Positions 42,116-51,288 of a stretch of 64,000 nucleotides of DNA are shown piece by piece (position 1 is the first letter of the stretch; each line of letters opens with the position of its first letter). The stretch spans positions 1,778,358 through 1,842,357 of the forward strand of contig OZ244887.1 in assembly GCA_965221415.1 (NCBI GenBank), read 5' to 3'. A model generated the notes under the pieces. The model ran no database searches, was not told where the DNA came from, and worked only from the letters and a program-made list of their open reading frames with translations. The DNA is from UBA8337 sp965221415 (GTDB lineage: Bacteria; Pseudomonadota; Alphaproteobacteria; RS24). Both the position numbers and the translations under genes were made by a program.

Positions 42116-42697
42116 TTATTCCTCATCTTCGTCATCATATGTAATCGCAAAAAGCGCATCATCCAGACTTGTCTTTGGCGTGATGGCACTCAAGCGCACT
42201 TGCGTCACCAGATTTTGCACATCGACCAAGCGCCACGCATAAAGCGTCATTGTTGGGCGGGTGAAAAACAACGTCGCTTGGCCGGGTAAATCGCCCGACG
42301 GGTCGCGCAACGCAACCGACACGATTTGTTCATTTTGTTCAAAGCGTGCGACCATATCTGGCGAGATGCCGTCTTGCGCCGCCGCACGGATAACCGCCAA
42401 GGGCGTGACGCTCACAGGAAACCAGTTCGGCTCGCCGCGCGGTGTGTCTTGTATCGCGACAAACTTGCCGCGCACCGTCACCAAAGCACCGCCGCCATCA
42501 TAAGCAAAGCGCAAGCGGGCAGGCCAATCCATATGATACGTGCCAGCAACGCTTGTGCCATTGGGCAGACGCTGTTCAAATCGACCGCTTTGGGCGGGCA
42601 GATTTTTAAGCGCTGCATTGATATCGTCGAGCGTCACAGAAGCGGCTTGCACAGGAGACATCCACAAAACACAAATAATAAAACCGCGTCTTATCAT
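42116..42697 (-). CDS. lolA: Outer-membrane lipoprotein carrier protein LolA
   Basis: A 193-residue protein with signal peptide (MIRRGFIICVLWMSPVQA|AS) and LolA features: SGRFEQRLPNGTSVAGTYHMDWPARLRFAYDGGG and a C-terminal LVTQVRLSAI. It ferries lipoproteins from the inner to the outer membrane through the periplasm. Its ATG overlaps the ftsK stop by one base. The ftsK-lolA pair is conserved in alphaproteobacteria. Confidence 0.9.
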   Translation of the reverse strand: MIRRGFIICVLWMSPVQAASVTLDDINAALKNLPAQSGRFEQRLPNGTSVAGTYHMDWPARLRFAYDGGGALVTVRGKFVAIQDTPRGEPNWFPVSVTPLAVIRAAAQDGISPDMVARFEQNEQIVSVALRDPSGDLPGQATLFFTRPTMTLYAWRLVDVQNLVTQVRLSAITPKTSLDDALFAITYDDEDEE

Positions 42698-45024
42698 CAG
42701 TGCTTCCCAACCAGAATCTCGCGTTTGCCCGCATGGTTGGGCGGGCTTACAACGCCGTGTTCTTCCATTTGTTCGATGAGGCGGGCAGCGCGATTATAGC
42801 CAATTTGCAAGCGGCGCTGCACATAAGAGGTCGACGCACGGCCATCGCGTGTGACAATCGCCACCGCTTGGTCATACAGGCTATCGACGGCACTTGCTTC
42901 GGCCTCGGACAGCTCTTCAGGCTCTTGTGTCACTTGCTCGATATATTGTGGCACGCCTTGTTTTTTCAAAAAGCTGACGACTTTTTCGACCTCTTCATCC
43001 GACACAAACGGCCCATGCACACGCTGCACACGCCCGCCGCCGCCCATGAACAACATGTCGCCTTGGCCTAATAATTGTTCCGCGCCTTGCTCGCCCAACA
43101 CGGTGCGGCTGTCAATTTTTGACGTTACCTGAAACGAAATGCGGCTTGGAAAATTGGCTTTGATAGTCCCCGTAATCACATCGACCGATGGGCGTTGGGT
43201 CGCGGTGATAAGATGCACACCCGCAGCCCGCGCCATTTGCGCCAAACGCTGCACGGCGGTTTCTATTTCTTTGCCCGCCACCATCATCAAATCGGCCATC
43301 TCATCGACAACAACAACGATGAACGGCAAGAGCTCGGCCTCAAGGATTTCTTCTTCAAAAATCGCTTCGCCGCTTTCAGGGTCGAACCCCGTCTGCACCC
43401 GACGCGATAATACCTCGCCCGTTTTTTGCGCCTCGCTCATGCGCTCGTTAAAGCCGTCAATATTACGCACCCCAATTTTGGCCATTTTGCGATAGCGATT
43501 TTCCATTTCCTGCACCACCCACTTCAGCGCCACGACAGCCTTTTTCGGCTCGGTCACCACCGGTGTCAGCAAATGCGGAATGCCATCATAAACCGACAGC
43601 TCAAGCATTTTCGGGTCAACCAAAATAAGGCGACATTGCGCGGGCGTCAGGCGATAGAGCAGGGACAAAATCATCGTGTTAATGCCAACCGATTTACCCG
43701 AACCCGTCGTGCCAGCCACCAGCAAATGTGGCATTTTCGTCAAATCAGCCATCACCGGCGCACCGCCAATATCTTTGCCAAGCGCCATGCATAATTTATT
43801 TTTGCCGCTTTCAAAATCCGCGCTGGAGACAAGCTCGCGCAACGACACCAATTCGCGGGTCTGGTTGGGCAACTCGATACCGATAACATTTGCCCCTGGC
43901 ACAGGCGCAACCCGCGCCGAGACGGCACTCATCGAACGAGCGATATCATCCGATAGCCCCACCACACGCGACGAGCGCACCCCTGCGGCGGGTTCAAGCT
44001 CGTATAAAGTAACCACCGGGCCGGGGCGCACATTGGCAATTTTGCCGCGCACGCCAAAATCTTCCAGCACGGTTTCCAACATACGCGCATTGGCTTCAAG
44101 CGCATCCTTGCTGAGGACGTTGGTTTGGCGCGGCGGCTTATGCTCGGTCAACAAACGCAAAGGCGGCAATTCATAAGTGCCAGATTTTTCAAAAGACAGA
44201 CTTGGTTGCGCCTCGCGCACGGCACGACGGCTTTTTTTCGGGGCGGGTTTTTTCTGCGCCACTTCGACCTCGGGTGTCGTCATCTCATCATTTGGCGCAG
44301 CATCGTCTGGTGGGGGCGGCGTTGCAAATCTTGCCCACAGTAATCGCGGGGCTGCCAGAATGGTCGAAAAGTGCTGCGCCCCCTCCCGCATCGCCGACAA
44401 AAGCCGCGGCGCGTAAGCCACCGCCCCCACAAGCTGTTTGGTTAACGACCAACTCGTGCGCAGCAATCCTGAGGCAAATAAAGCCAACACAAAGGCCGTC
44501 GCCGCGAGCATCGCCGCCGCCACAATCTCGACCTCACGGACGGGATAATATCCGAGCGCCGCAAGGCCTGCCTCTAGCCCATCCGCCATTAACTGACCCA
44601 GCGACCCGCCCGCGAAAGGCGCATAGGGCGAGGCCTCGTGTATGGCGACCGCTAGCCCCAAAGCCATCAGCAATGGGGCAAAAACCGCCGCCACAAATCG
44701 CCAATTCGGATAGCTTAACGTGACCCCGCGTAATTGGCGCGCCGCCCGCGCCCCAATGGCCAATAAAATAAGCCACGCCGCCGCGCCGATAAATTGCATC
44801 ACGCTATCGGCGACCAGCGCACCCGGGCGCCTGAACCAATTTTCTGTGGGCGCGCTATTGCTTGTATTCAAGCTCGCATCTTGCGGGTCAAACCCCAAAA
44901 GCGCGACGGCGACAAATCCGACAATCAGCAAAACGACGCTCGCGGTAAAGCGCATCCAAAACGCATGCCACGCCCGCACAAGCCGTGGCACTAAGCGTTC
45001 TCTTATTTGCGCGCGCAGGCTCAT
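42697..45024 (-). CDS. ftsK: DNA translocase FtsK
   Basis: A 775-residue protein with four N-terminal membrane segments (about 25-45, 70-90, 105-125, 160-185), a short linker, then the RecA-like motor: Walker A AGTTGSGKSVGINT, Walker B FIVVVVDEMADLMM, ATQRPSVDVITG. The C-terminal gamma winged helix has DGRASTSYVQRRLQIGYNRAARLIEQME. It segregates chromosomes at the septum, reading KOPS sites and activating XerCD. The start overlaps the aminotransferase stop by 4 bases. Confidence 0.95.
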   Translation of the reverse strand: MSLRAQIRERLVPRLVRAWHAFWMRFTASVVLLIVGFVAVALLGFDPQDASLNTSNSAPTENWFRRPGALVADSVMQFIGAAAWLILLAIGARAARQLRGVTLSYPNWRFVAAVFAPLLMALGLAVAIHEASPYAPFAGGSLGQLMADGLEAGLAALGYYPVREVEIVAAAMLAATAFVLALFASGLLRTSWSLTKQLVGAVAYAPRLLSAMREGAQHFSTILAAPRLLWARFATPPPPDDAAPNDEMTTPEVEVAQKKPAPKKSRRAVREAQPSLSFEKSGTYELPPLRLLTEHKPPRQTNVLSKDALEANARMLETVLEDFGVRGKIANVRPGPVVTLYELEPAAGVRSSRVVGLSDDIARSMSAVSARVAPVPGANVIGIELPNQTRELVSLRELVSSADFESGKNKLCMALGKDIGGAPVMADLTKMPHLLVAGTTGSGKSVGINTMILSLLYRLTPAQCRLILVDPKMLELSVYDGIPHLLTPVVTEPKKAVVALKWVVQEMENRYRKMAKIGVRNIDGFNERMSEAQKTGEVLSRRVQTGFDPESGEAIFEEEILEAELLPFIVVVVDEMADLMMVAGKEIETAVQRLAQMARAAGVHLITATQRPSVDVITGTIKANFPSRISFQVTSKIDSRTVLGEQGAEQLLGQGDMLFMGGGGRVQRVHGPFVSDEEVEKVVSFLKKQGVPQYIEQVTQEPEELSEAEASAVDSLYDQAVAIVTRDGRASTSYVQRRLQIGYNRAARLIEQMEEHGVVSPPNHAGKREILVGKH

Positions 45025-46265
45025 TGTGCGGCCTCATTCATTGAGACCGTAACCCCATGGCTGTCCAAACACGCTTTCACGCGCATCAGCGCTGCCTTGG
45101 TTTCAGCCAAGGGTGCGACCAACGCGACCCTAATATAAGGCGCGCCAATATTACCGTGCGCCGTTGATTGGGCAAGATACGCCCCGGGCAAAACTTTCAC
45201 CCCCGCCTCGCGCCACAATATTTCAGCCGCCTTTTCACCATCGCCCACATTGAGCCATAAAAAGAACCCACCCTCGGGGCGATAAAACCCAAAGCTATCG
45301 CCGAAAATCTCCTCGGCCATATCAAATTTGGCACGATAGGCCGCCCGATTATCCTCGACATGCGCCTCATCATCCCATGCAAGCGCAGCAGCCGCTTGGG
45401 TAGCGAACGGCGATTGCGGGCCTGCCACCATGCGCAGCTTATGAAACCCCGCCATCACCGTTTTGCTGCCCGCCACAAAGCCCGAACGCAGCCCCGCCAG
45501 ATTCGACCGTTTGGACAGCGAGTGAAACGCCATCACAGGCACGTCATCATCCATGTTCTCATCCATGACTTGCAGAATAGAGGGCGGGGGGGTCGTGTCA
45601 TAAATCTCGCTATAGCACTCATCAACCAAAAGCAGAAAGCCATGCGCTCTCGCCAAATCACACACACGGCGCAAATAAGCCATATCAGCAACCGCGCCTT
45701 GCGGATTGGCCGGCGAACATAAATATACCGCCCGAAGCCGCGCCAAGGTCGCCTCATCCAGTGCCTCAAAATCTGGCAAAAAGCCGTTGTCACGCGGCGC
45801 ATCCAAATAAAGCGGCGCAGCACCCGCCGCCAACGCCGCGTGCGCATATACTTGATAAAACGGATTGGGCATCGCCATCAGTCCCCCCTCTTTGGGCAGT
45901 GCCTCTTTGGGCGGTGCCATTTGGGCGGCAAGAAACAACCCTTCGCGCGTGCCATTAAGCGGCAATATTTGTGTCGGCGACCACGCATCTGCCGCCACAC
46001 CAAAGCGGCGCGACAGCCACCCCGTCACCGCCTTGCGCCATGCGGGCGTGCCATCAATCGGCGGGTAGCGACCATAATCAGCCGCCGCATCATCTTGCGT
46101 GGCGCGCGCCAAAGCCTCTAGCGCAAATCGTGGCGGCGCATGTTGCGGCTCGCCAAGCGCCAAGGACACGCCCTCATCTCCTGAGCGCGGCGCGTGCGCA
46201 TCCAACAATTCACGCAAGCGCACAAAAGGCGAGGCAGCAAGGGCATCAAAAAGCCCGTCAGACAT
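45021..46265 (-). CDS. Class I/II PLP aminotransferase, DapC-like
   Basis: A 414-residue fold-type I aminotransferase: VSLALGEPQHAPPRFALEAL, YGRYPPIDGTPAWRKAV, LPLNGTREGLFLAAQ, YLCSPANPQGAVA, LLVDECYSEIYD and the PLP-Lys motif HSLSKRSNLAGLRSGF. These fit succinyldiaminopimelate aminotransferase (DapC) of lysine synthesis, though other specificities are possible. ATG 46265 has GGGAG about 8 bases upstream; 16 further codons upstream lack support. Overlaps ftsK by 4 bases. Confidence 0.88.
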   Translation of the reverse strand: MSDGLFDALAASPFVRLRELLDAHAPRSGDEGVSLALGEPQHAPPRFALEALARATQDDAAADYGRYPPIDGTPAWRKAVTGWLSRRFGVAADAWSPTQILPLNGTREGLFLAAQMAPPKEALPKEGGLMAMPNPFYQVYAHAALAAGAAPLYLDAPRDNGFLPDFEALDEATLARLRAVYLCSPANPQGAVADMAYLRRVCDLARAHGFLLLVDECYSEIYDTTPPPSILQVMDENMDDDVPVMAFHSLSKRSNLAGLRSGFVAGSKTVMAGFHKLRMVAGPQSPFATQAAAALAWDDEAHVEDNRAAYRAKFDMAEEIFGDSFGFYRPEGGFFLWLNVGDGEKAAEILWREAGVKVLPGAYLAQSTAHGNIGAPYIRVALVAPLAETKAALMRVKACLDSHGVTVSMNEAAQ

Positions 46266-46384
46266 ATGTCGTCTCCCTATAGACCAGATACAAGCCACAC
46301 GAACAGGCCACACGAATCAGCCAGTTCTACACTAGCCCAGTGCGACCGCAACGGTCAAAGAATAGAAGTCAGAAGCGACACGTC

Positions 46385-47605
46385 TTAGCTGCCAAAACCC
46401 GCCTCAGGGCTTGCCGCAACTTTGTGGATAGATAAATCAGCCCCGCGATGTTCTTCTTCTGCCGACAGGCGAATGCCGACGCATTGCTTGAGCGTGCCAT
46501 AGATTATCAGCCCGCAAGCAAGCGCAAACGCACAGCCCGCGCCCGTGCCAACAAGCTGCGTCGCAAAGCTTACCCCGCCAAGCCCGCCCAAAGCCTCTTG
46601 GCCAAAAATACCGCACGCAATGCCGCCCCAAGCACCCGCCAGACCGTGCAATGGCCAAACGCCGAGTACATCATCAATTTTCAATTTTTCCTGACAAATG
46701 ACGAAGAAATAGACAAACAACAGCCCCGCCAACACGCCTGTCACCAAAGCCCCGATGGGGTGCATAATGTCTGAGCCGGCACATATCGCAACCAGTCCCG
46801 CCAATGCGCCGTTGTGGACAAACCCCGGATCATTTTTGCCAAACAATAGAGCGGCCAATAATCCGCCGACCATGGCCATTAGTGAATTGACCGCAACCAA
46901 TCCCGACACGCCTTCCAGCGATTGCGCGCTGACGACATTAAAGCCGAACCAACCAATACATAAAAGCCAACTGCCCAAAGCAAGCCACGGGATGGAACTT
47001 GGCGGAAAGGCACGCCCCCTATCGCCATACCGACCAAGCCGCGCGCCCAACAGCACAACCGCTGCCAGTGCCAGCCACCCGCCCATGGCATGCACCACAA
47101 CCGAGCCTGCAAAATCATGGAAAGCTGCCCCAAAACTTGCCTCGAGCCATGCCTGAAAGCCAAAATTGCCATTCCAAATAGCCCCTTCGAAAAACGGATA
47201 GACAAAGCCAACAATAATCGCCGAGGCAAAAAGCTGCGGGCCAAATCGGGCGCGCTCGGCGATGCCGCCAGAGATAATCGCTGGAATGGCGGCAGCAAAT
47301 GTCAGCAAGAAAAAGAACTTAATCAGTGACAAGCCCTGCGGCCCATAAGTCGCATCCTCCGTGCCGCCGCTAATCACCGATGCCGACGATATAAAATCAA
47401 CCCCATACGCCACCGCATAGCCAACAAAGAAATACGCCACGGTCGAGACACCAAAATCCGACAGGATTTTGACCATCGCGTTGACTTGGTTTTTGCTGCG
47501 CACCGTGCCGACTTCCAAAAAGGCAAAGCCCGCATGCATGGCAAACACCAAAATCGCACCCATAAGAATGAAAAAAACGTCACCACCAACAGCATCAACT
47601 TGCAT
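46385..47605 (-). CDS. amt: Ammonium transporter (Amt family)
   Basis: A 406-residue protein with about 11 membrane helices. Key residues are in DFAGSVVVHAMGG (the Asp and first pore His) and VWPLHGLAGAWGG (second pore His), plus HAGFAFLEVGTVRSKNQ. It conducts ammonium across the inner membrane. The ATG at 47605 follows GGAGG; an in-frame TTG at 47617 is too close to that site. A strong sigma-54 promoter at 47636-47651 predicts induction by nitrogen limitation. No glnK gene is adjacent. Confidence 0.95.
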   Translation of the reverse strand: MQVDAVGGDVFFILMGAILVFAMHAGFAFLEVGTVRSKNQVNAMVKILSDFGVSTVAYFFVGYAVAYGVDFISSASVISGGTEDATYGPQGLSLIKFFFLLTFAAAIPAIISGGIAERARFGPQLFASAIIVGFVYPFFEGAIWNGNFGFQAWLEASFGAAFHDFAGSVVVHAMGGWLALAAVVLLGARLGRYGDRGRAFPPSSIPWLALGSWLLCIGWFGFNVVSAQSLEGVSGLVAVNSLMAMVGGLLAALLFGKNDPGFVHNGALAGLVAICAGSDIMHPIGALVTGVLAGLLFVYFFVICQEKLKIDDVLGVWPLHGLAGAWGGIACGIFGQEALGGLGGVSFATQLVGTGAGCAFALACGLIIYGTLKQCVGIRLSAEEEHRGADLSIHKVAASPEAGFGS

Positions 47606-47635
47606 AATATCCTCCAATGAATATATCGAATACTA

Positions 47636-47651
47636 TGCAATAAACGTGCCA
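47636..47651 (-). promoter_or_regulatory. Sigma-54 (RpoN) promoter of amt
   Basis: On the minus strand the sequence reads TGGCAC-GTTTA-TTGCA, an exact match to the -24/-12 consensus with correct 5-base spacing. Transcription would start near 47625, about 20 bases before the amt ATG and just upstream of its ribosome-binding site. NtrC-type enhancer sites were not clearly identified upstream. Confidence 0.85.
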
Positions 47652-47750
47652 CAGGGACAGGCGCAAAGAGAGGGCGGGCAGGCAGAGCAAATGGCTCATT
47701 TTTGGGCGCGTCATCCCTTGCTGCCTATATTTTGTGCAAGATAGTCGCAC

Positions 47751-49088
47751 ATGGAAACGCATATAGACGAAACCAAAACTTTCGGGCAATGTCGGCAGAT
47801 GAAAATACCGCACCATGATATTTTACTGCACGGCCACGGCAATAGCGCCAAAGTCACCGCCCTTAGCTTGGTCGCGGCAGGGTTTCGGGTTGCCATGGCG
47901 ATGCCGCCGCCCGCCAAAACGGTAGAAAATGCAGATGATTGGCAGGCGGTACTCGCCCTCAGCCCGTCGGCCAAACGCATGTTGGAGACGCTCGGCGTTT
48001 GGTCTGCTCTCGACCAACCCAGCGCCCCCGTCCATGACATGACGGTTTATGGATGCGCCGATGATGTCAGCGCGACGCTGTTACCCGCACGGCTTGGCTT
48101 TGGCGACCCGACAGCACCTGCGATATTGGCGCATATTGTCAGCCTCGCAAGCCTTGGGCGCGCGCTCTCAAAAGCCTGCGCTCACGCCATCGACGAAGGC
48201 CGCCTTACGCAGCTTGGCGCGCCGATTGTTGATTTTGACACATCCACCCGCACCGCCCAGCTGGCCGATAGCACCAAGGGGGGGACACAATGCACCACAG
48301 ATTTACTGGTCGACACACAACGTATTGGTGGGGGTATCGGGGGCACCGCACCGCCTTGGCGGCATCGCCAAGCAGCGCGTCCGCTTCGCCATAATTATCA
48401 AGCCAGCGCCCTTATTGGGCGGGTTATCAGCGACCGCCCACATGCGGATACGGCGCATCAGTTATTTTTACCAAGCGGCCCGCTTGCCTTATTGCCTCTA
48501 CCTGACCCGCATATTATGGCGATGGTTTGGACGCTGCCGCACGCGCGGGCGCAGGCACTGGCGCGAGCTGACACGCATGTGCGCGCGCATGAGCTTGCCC
48601 AAGCGACCCAAAATCAGTTTGGCACGCTCACCGCACCCGACCCGTTGGGGGTGCAGCCGCTGCAGCTGCATCTGGCCGAAGATTTTGTCGATGGGTCGAT
48701 TGTTCTCGTTGGCGAGGCGGCACATATTGTGCATCCTTTGGCGGGGCAGGGGTTTAATCTGACGTTGCGCGACAGCGCAACACTTGCCGATATTTTATAT
48801 GAGGGGCGCGCGCTTGGCCTTGCCATTGGCGAGCGCACAATGCTCGCGCACTATGCCACCGCACGGCGCAGCGATGCGGCGATGGTCGCGGCCACCACGC
48901 ACGGCTTGGCGCAAGGTTTTGGCAATTCCCGCGCAGGAATGGGGCGACTTGGCTTGACGGCCATGCAGATTTTGGCGCGACAATGGCCGTCCTTGCGCAC
49001 GCGGCTTACCGCGCAAGCCGATGCGGGATTAGGGGCTGATGTCGCAAGATTGATGCGCGGCGAGGCGTATCCGTCGCGGCCGCTTTAA
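47751..49088 (+). CDS. UbiH/Coq6-type FAD monooxygenase-like protein with altered cofactor motifs
   Basis: A 445-residue protein related to ubiquinone-ring hydroxylases. The C-terminal HIVHPLAGQGFNLTLRDSATLADIL and FLPSGPLALLPLPD are intact. The three cofactor motifs deviate: GxGxxG is GHGNSA (LLHGHGNSAKV), the middle DG motif reads LVDTQRIGG, and GD is GE (VLVGEAAH). It may be an inactive paralogue or use FAD differently. The start is uncertain: 47751, or the ATG at 47799 just before the fold. It is divergent from amt, and its stop overlaps the Trm112 stop region by 4 bases. Confidence 0.8.
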   Translation: METHIDETKTFGQCRQMKIPHHDILLHGHGNSAKVTALSLVAAGFRVAMAMPPPAKTVENADDWQAVLALSPSAKRMLETLGVWSALDQPSAPVHDMTVYGCADDVSATLLPARLGFGDPTAPAILAHIVSLASLGRALSKACAHAIDEGRLTQLGAPIVDFDTSTRTAQLADSTKGGTQCTTDLLVDTQRIGGGIGGTAPPWRHRQAARPLRHNYQASALIGRVISDRPHADTAHQLFLPSGPLALLPLPDPHIMAMVWTLPHARAQALARADTHVRAHELAQATQNQFGTLTAPDPLGVQPLQLHLAEDFVDGSIVLVGEAAHIVHPLAGQGFNLTLRDSATLADILYEGRALGLAIGERTMLAHYATARRSDAAMVAATTHGLAQGFGNSRAGMGRLGLTAMQILARQWPSLRTRLTAQADAGLGADVARLMRGEAYPSRPL

Positions 49089-49264
49089 GCTGTTAGTTTG
49101 CGTGCCTCATCGGGCAGCATAATCGGAATGCCATCGCGTATGGGATAGGCCAGATTAGCGTCTTTGGAAATCAGCTCATTGGCTTTTTTGTCATACACGA
49201 GCGACCCGCGACTGACCGGACAGACCAAGAGTGCCAATAGATTCGCATCAAGGGTTTCACTCAT
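49085..49264 (-). CDS. Trm112 family protein
   Basis: A 59-residue protein: LLALLVCPVSRGSLVYDKKANE and LAYPIRDGIPIMLPDEAR, the typical bacterial Trm112/YcaR pattern with one zinc-type Cys retained. The ribosome-binding site AAGGA lies 6 bases before the ATG. It lies 11 bases after the stop of the LON-domain gene and is probably the last gene of the YbbN-LON-Trm112 unit. Eukaryotic Trm112 activates methyltransferases; the bacterial role is unclear. Confidence 0.9.
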   Translation of the reverse strand: MSETLDANLLALLVCPVSRGSLVYDKKANELISKDANLAYPIRDGIPIMLPDEARKLTA

Positions 49265-49275
49265 ATGATATTCCT

Positions 49276-49941
49276 TTATTGCAGCGCATTATCATTTGCG
49301 CCCCTTGCGCGGTTCAGTTCGGCCAGCACCATTTCGGTCAGGGCAATCAGGATTTCCGCCCGCTCGGCCAAAGTCATCGCCTCGAGCATAGCCTGTTTTT
49401 CCTGCGCCCCATAGGGGCTAATAATGCACAGGCTATTCACCAAGGCTTCATTGCTTGAGCTTTCAATCGCCTCCCAATCGCCTTGCATGCTGTTGGCCTC
49501 AAGATAACGCTTCAGCACATCCAGCACGCCCTCGCGATTGACATCCAGCCCGCCGACATCGGCGATAAGGTCGGCTTCATAGGGGCGATAGTCGGCCTTT
49601 ACTTGGGCGTAAGGGGTCGTCACATCCAATTCGGCGGCGACCCGAAACCGCGCCACGCCCGTCAGCGATACAAGCATCCGACCATCTTCGGTTTCGCTAA
49701 ACGATGTGATGCGCCCAAGGCAGCCGACTTGGCTCAGTGTAGATGTCGCATCATCTGCGCCATCGCCATGCTGAATCATACCAATCAAGCGACCTCTGCC
49801 CAACGCATCGTCAATCATGCGCAGGTAACGCGGCTCAAAAATATTCAGCGGCAAGTGCCCGCGCGGCAGAAGCAGCGCACCGTCCAGCGGAAACACCGCA
49901 ATCGTTTCGGGTAGCTCGGTGGTGGTCTCAAATTGTGTCAT
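49276..49941 (-). CDS. LON peptidase N-terminal (substrate-binding) domain protein
   Basis: A 221-residue protein made of a LON-SB domain only: IAVFPLDGALLLPRGHLPLNIFEPRYLRMIDDAL, then GRITSFSETEDGRMLVSLTGVARFRV. It has no protease domain. Such stand-alone proteins are widespread in alphaproteobacteria next to thioredoxin-like YbbN and Trm112; the function is not known. The ATG at 49941 is preferred over a TTG two codons upstream. Confidence 0.9.
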   Translation of the reverse strand: MTQFETTTELPETIAVFPLDGALLLPRGHLPLNIFEPRYLRMIDDALGRGRLIGMIQHGDGADDATSTLSQVGCLGRITSFSETEDGRMLVSLTGVARFRVAAELDVTTPYAQVKADYRPYEADLIADVGGLDVNREGVLDVLKRYLEANSMQGDWEAIESSSNEALVNSLCIISPYGAQEKQAMLEAMTLAERAEILIALTEMVLAELNRARGANDNALQ

Positions 49942-49983
49942 ATGCAAATCGGCCTTTCGGGGATATTCAAAATAACATGCCGC

Positions 49984-50940
49984 TTAGCTAAATAAAAGCG
50001 AGGAGAGGCGGCGGCGTGCCGCAACAACCAATTCGTCGCCCGCGCCATAAACATCAAAAAGGTCAACCAATTGCTTGCGCGCCGCTTCATCGTCCCACGC
50101 CTTGTCGCGGTGGATAATTTCCAACAGCGCGTCCATCGCCGCTTCGCGCTTATTCTGTCCGTGATAGGCCAAGGCCAAATCAAACCGCGCTTGGTGGTCA
50201 TTCGGGTCGGCCTCGAGGGCTGCCAGATACCTGCCGAGCGTATCTTCGCCTGCGCCATTTTCGAGCGTTGGTTCTATTTTTTGTGCAAGGGCAAGCCCCG
50301 CGCGCGCACTGGCTAATTCAGGGTCATTATTATGCGGCGGGGCGGTCTCTAAGATAGCTCGCGCGTCTTCTATATTGCCAGCGGCCAAATGAGTTTGCGC
50401 CAATCCCGCAATCGCCGATACATGCTCTGGTGTGTTTTCGGACGCATGCTCGAGCGCCGCGCCATAACATTCCAGCGCATCGTCAAGCTGGCCTTCGGCC
50501 AACGCATCGCGCGCCGTCTCGAGCAGCGCCTCGGCAGGCGACACCCCGAGCGCCCCGTCGCTGTTTTTTTCGATAAATTTTCGCACATCGCTTTCTGGCA
50601 ACACGCCCATAAAACCATCGACGGGCTGGCCATCTTTAAACGCAAACACCGCCGGAATCGATTGCACCTGCAATTGCTGCGCCACGGCAGGCTCGGCATC
50701 AATATCCATCTTGGCAAGGCGCACCGCCCCAGAAGACTCGCCCGCCAGCTTCTCCAAAATGGGGGTGAGCTGCTTGCACGGCTCGCACCATGGCGCCCAC
50801 AAATCGAGCAGCACGAGCTGGTTCTGCGATGCCTCAATGACATCGGCCATAAAGCTCTCGGTCGTCACATCGACAATAGCCGCATCTGGTGCGTTGTCTT
50901 CAGTGGGGGCGGGGGCGGGCGGGGTCATCATATTTTCCAT
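49984..50940 (-). CDS. YbbN/CnoX-type thioredoxin-TPR protein
   Basis: A 318-residue protein. Residues about 22-130 are a thioredoxin domain with active site WAPWCEPCKQ and cis-Pro region QSIPAVFAF. The C-terminal half is TPR-like helices (LAEGQLDDALECYGAAL, LAYHGQNKREAAMDALLEI). CnoX-type proteins are chaperedoxins that protect folding clients from oxidation and hand them to GroEL. It is first in the unit with the LON-domain and Trm112 genes. Confidence 0.9.
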   Translation of the reverse strand: MENMMTPPAPAPTEDNAPDAAIVDVTTESFMADVIEASQNQLVLLDLWAPWCEPCKQLTPILEKLAGESSGAVRLAKMDIDAEPAVAQQLQVQSIPAVFAFKDGQPVDGFMGVLPESDVRKFIEKNSDGALGVSPAEALLETARDALAEGQLDDALECYGAALEHASENTPEHVSAIAGLAQTHLAAGNIEDARAILETAPPHNNDPELASARAGLALAQKIEPTLENGAGEDTLGRYLAALEADPNDHQARFDLALAYHGQNKREAAMDALLEIIHRDKAWDDEAARKQLVDLFDVYGAGDELVVAARRRLSSLLFS

Positions 50941-51118
50941 TCTTTCATTCTCGCCTGTTTCATCTTATGTTTCATTTTACCTCCAGACATATATAGGGGG
51001 TTCTGGTCTGGTTTAAAACCACCCATGAAAACGACTTGTCAAAGCCCGTATCTTGGTGCATAACTCGCCACGTTGCGCAAAGCGACTTATTTATGTCGCC
51101 ATGTGGCTATTCTGTGAT

Positions 51119-51193
51119 GCGGGCGTAGCTCAGGGGTAGAGCACAACCTTGCCAAGGTTGGGGTCGTGAGTTCGAATCTCATCGCCCGCTCCA
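51119..51193 (+). tRNA. tRNA-Gly (anticodon GCC)
   Basis: The acceptor stem GCGGGCG pairs with CGCCCGC, with discriminator T and an encoded CCA. The D-arm is GCTCAGGGGTAGAGC, the anticodon arm CAACC-TTGCCAA-GGTTG gives anticodon GCC, and the T-arm is GTGAG-TTCGAAT-CTCAT with a final G-T pair. Confidence 0.97.
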
Positions 51194-51288
51194 GAAATCT
51201 TAACCGACCAATATAAACCTGACGCTTTTCGTGACACTCGTGAGTTTTGCATGTTAGGGTTTGTCCCAAGCTTTATGGAGAAATAAAA

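Noticed and set aside
46344..46356. GACCG-CAA-CGGTC hairpin downstream of amt
   Set aside because: Only 5 bp with a 3-base loop and no U-tract; not enough to call a terminator.
51164..51249. Repeat of TCGTGAGTT from the tRNA-Gly T-arm just downstream, as a possible attachment site
   Set aside because: Only 9 bases match, the match is at 51238-51246 before the candidate cargo gene rather than beyond it, and no integrase is present.
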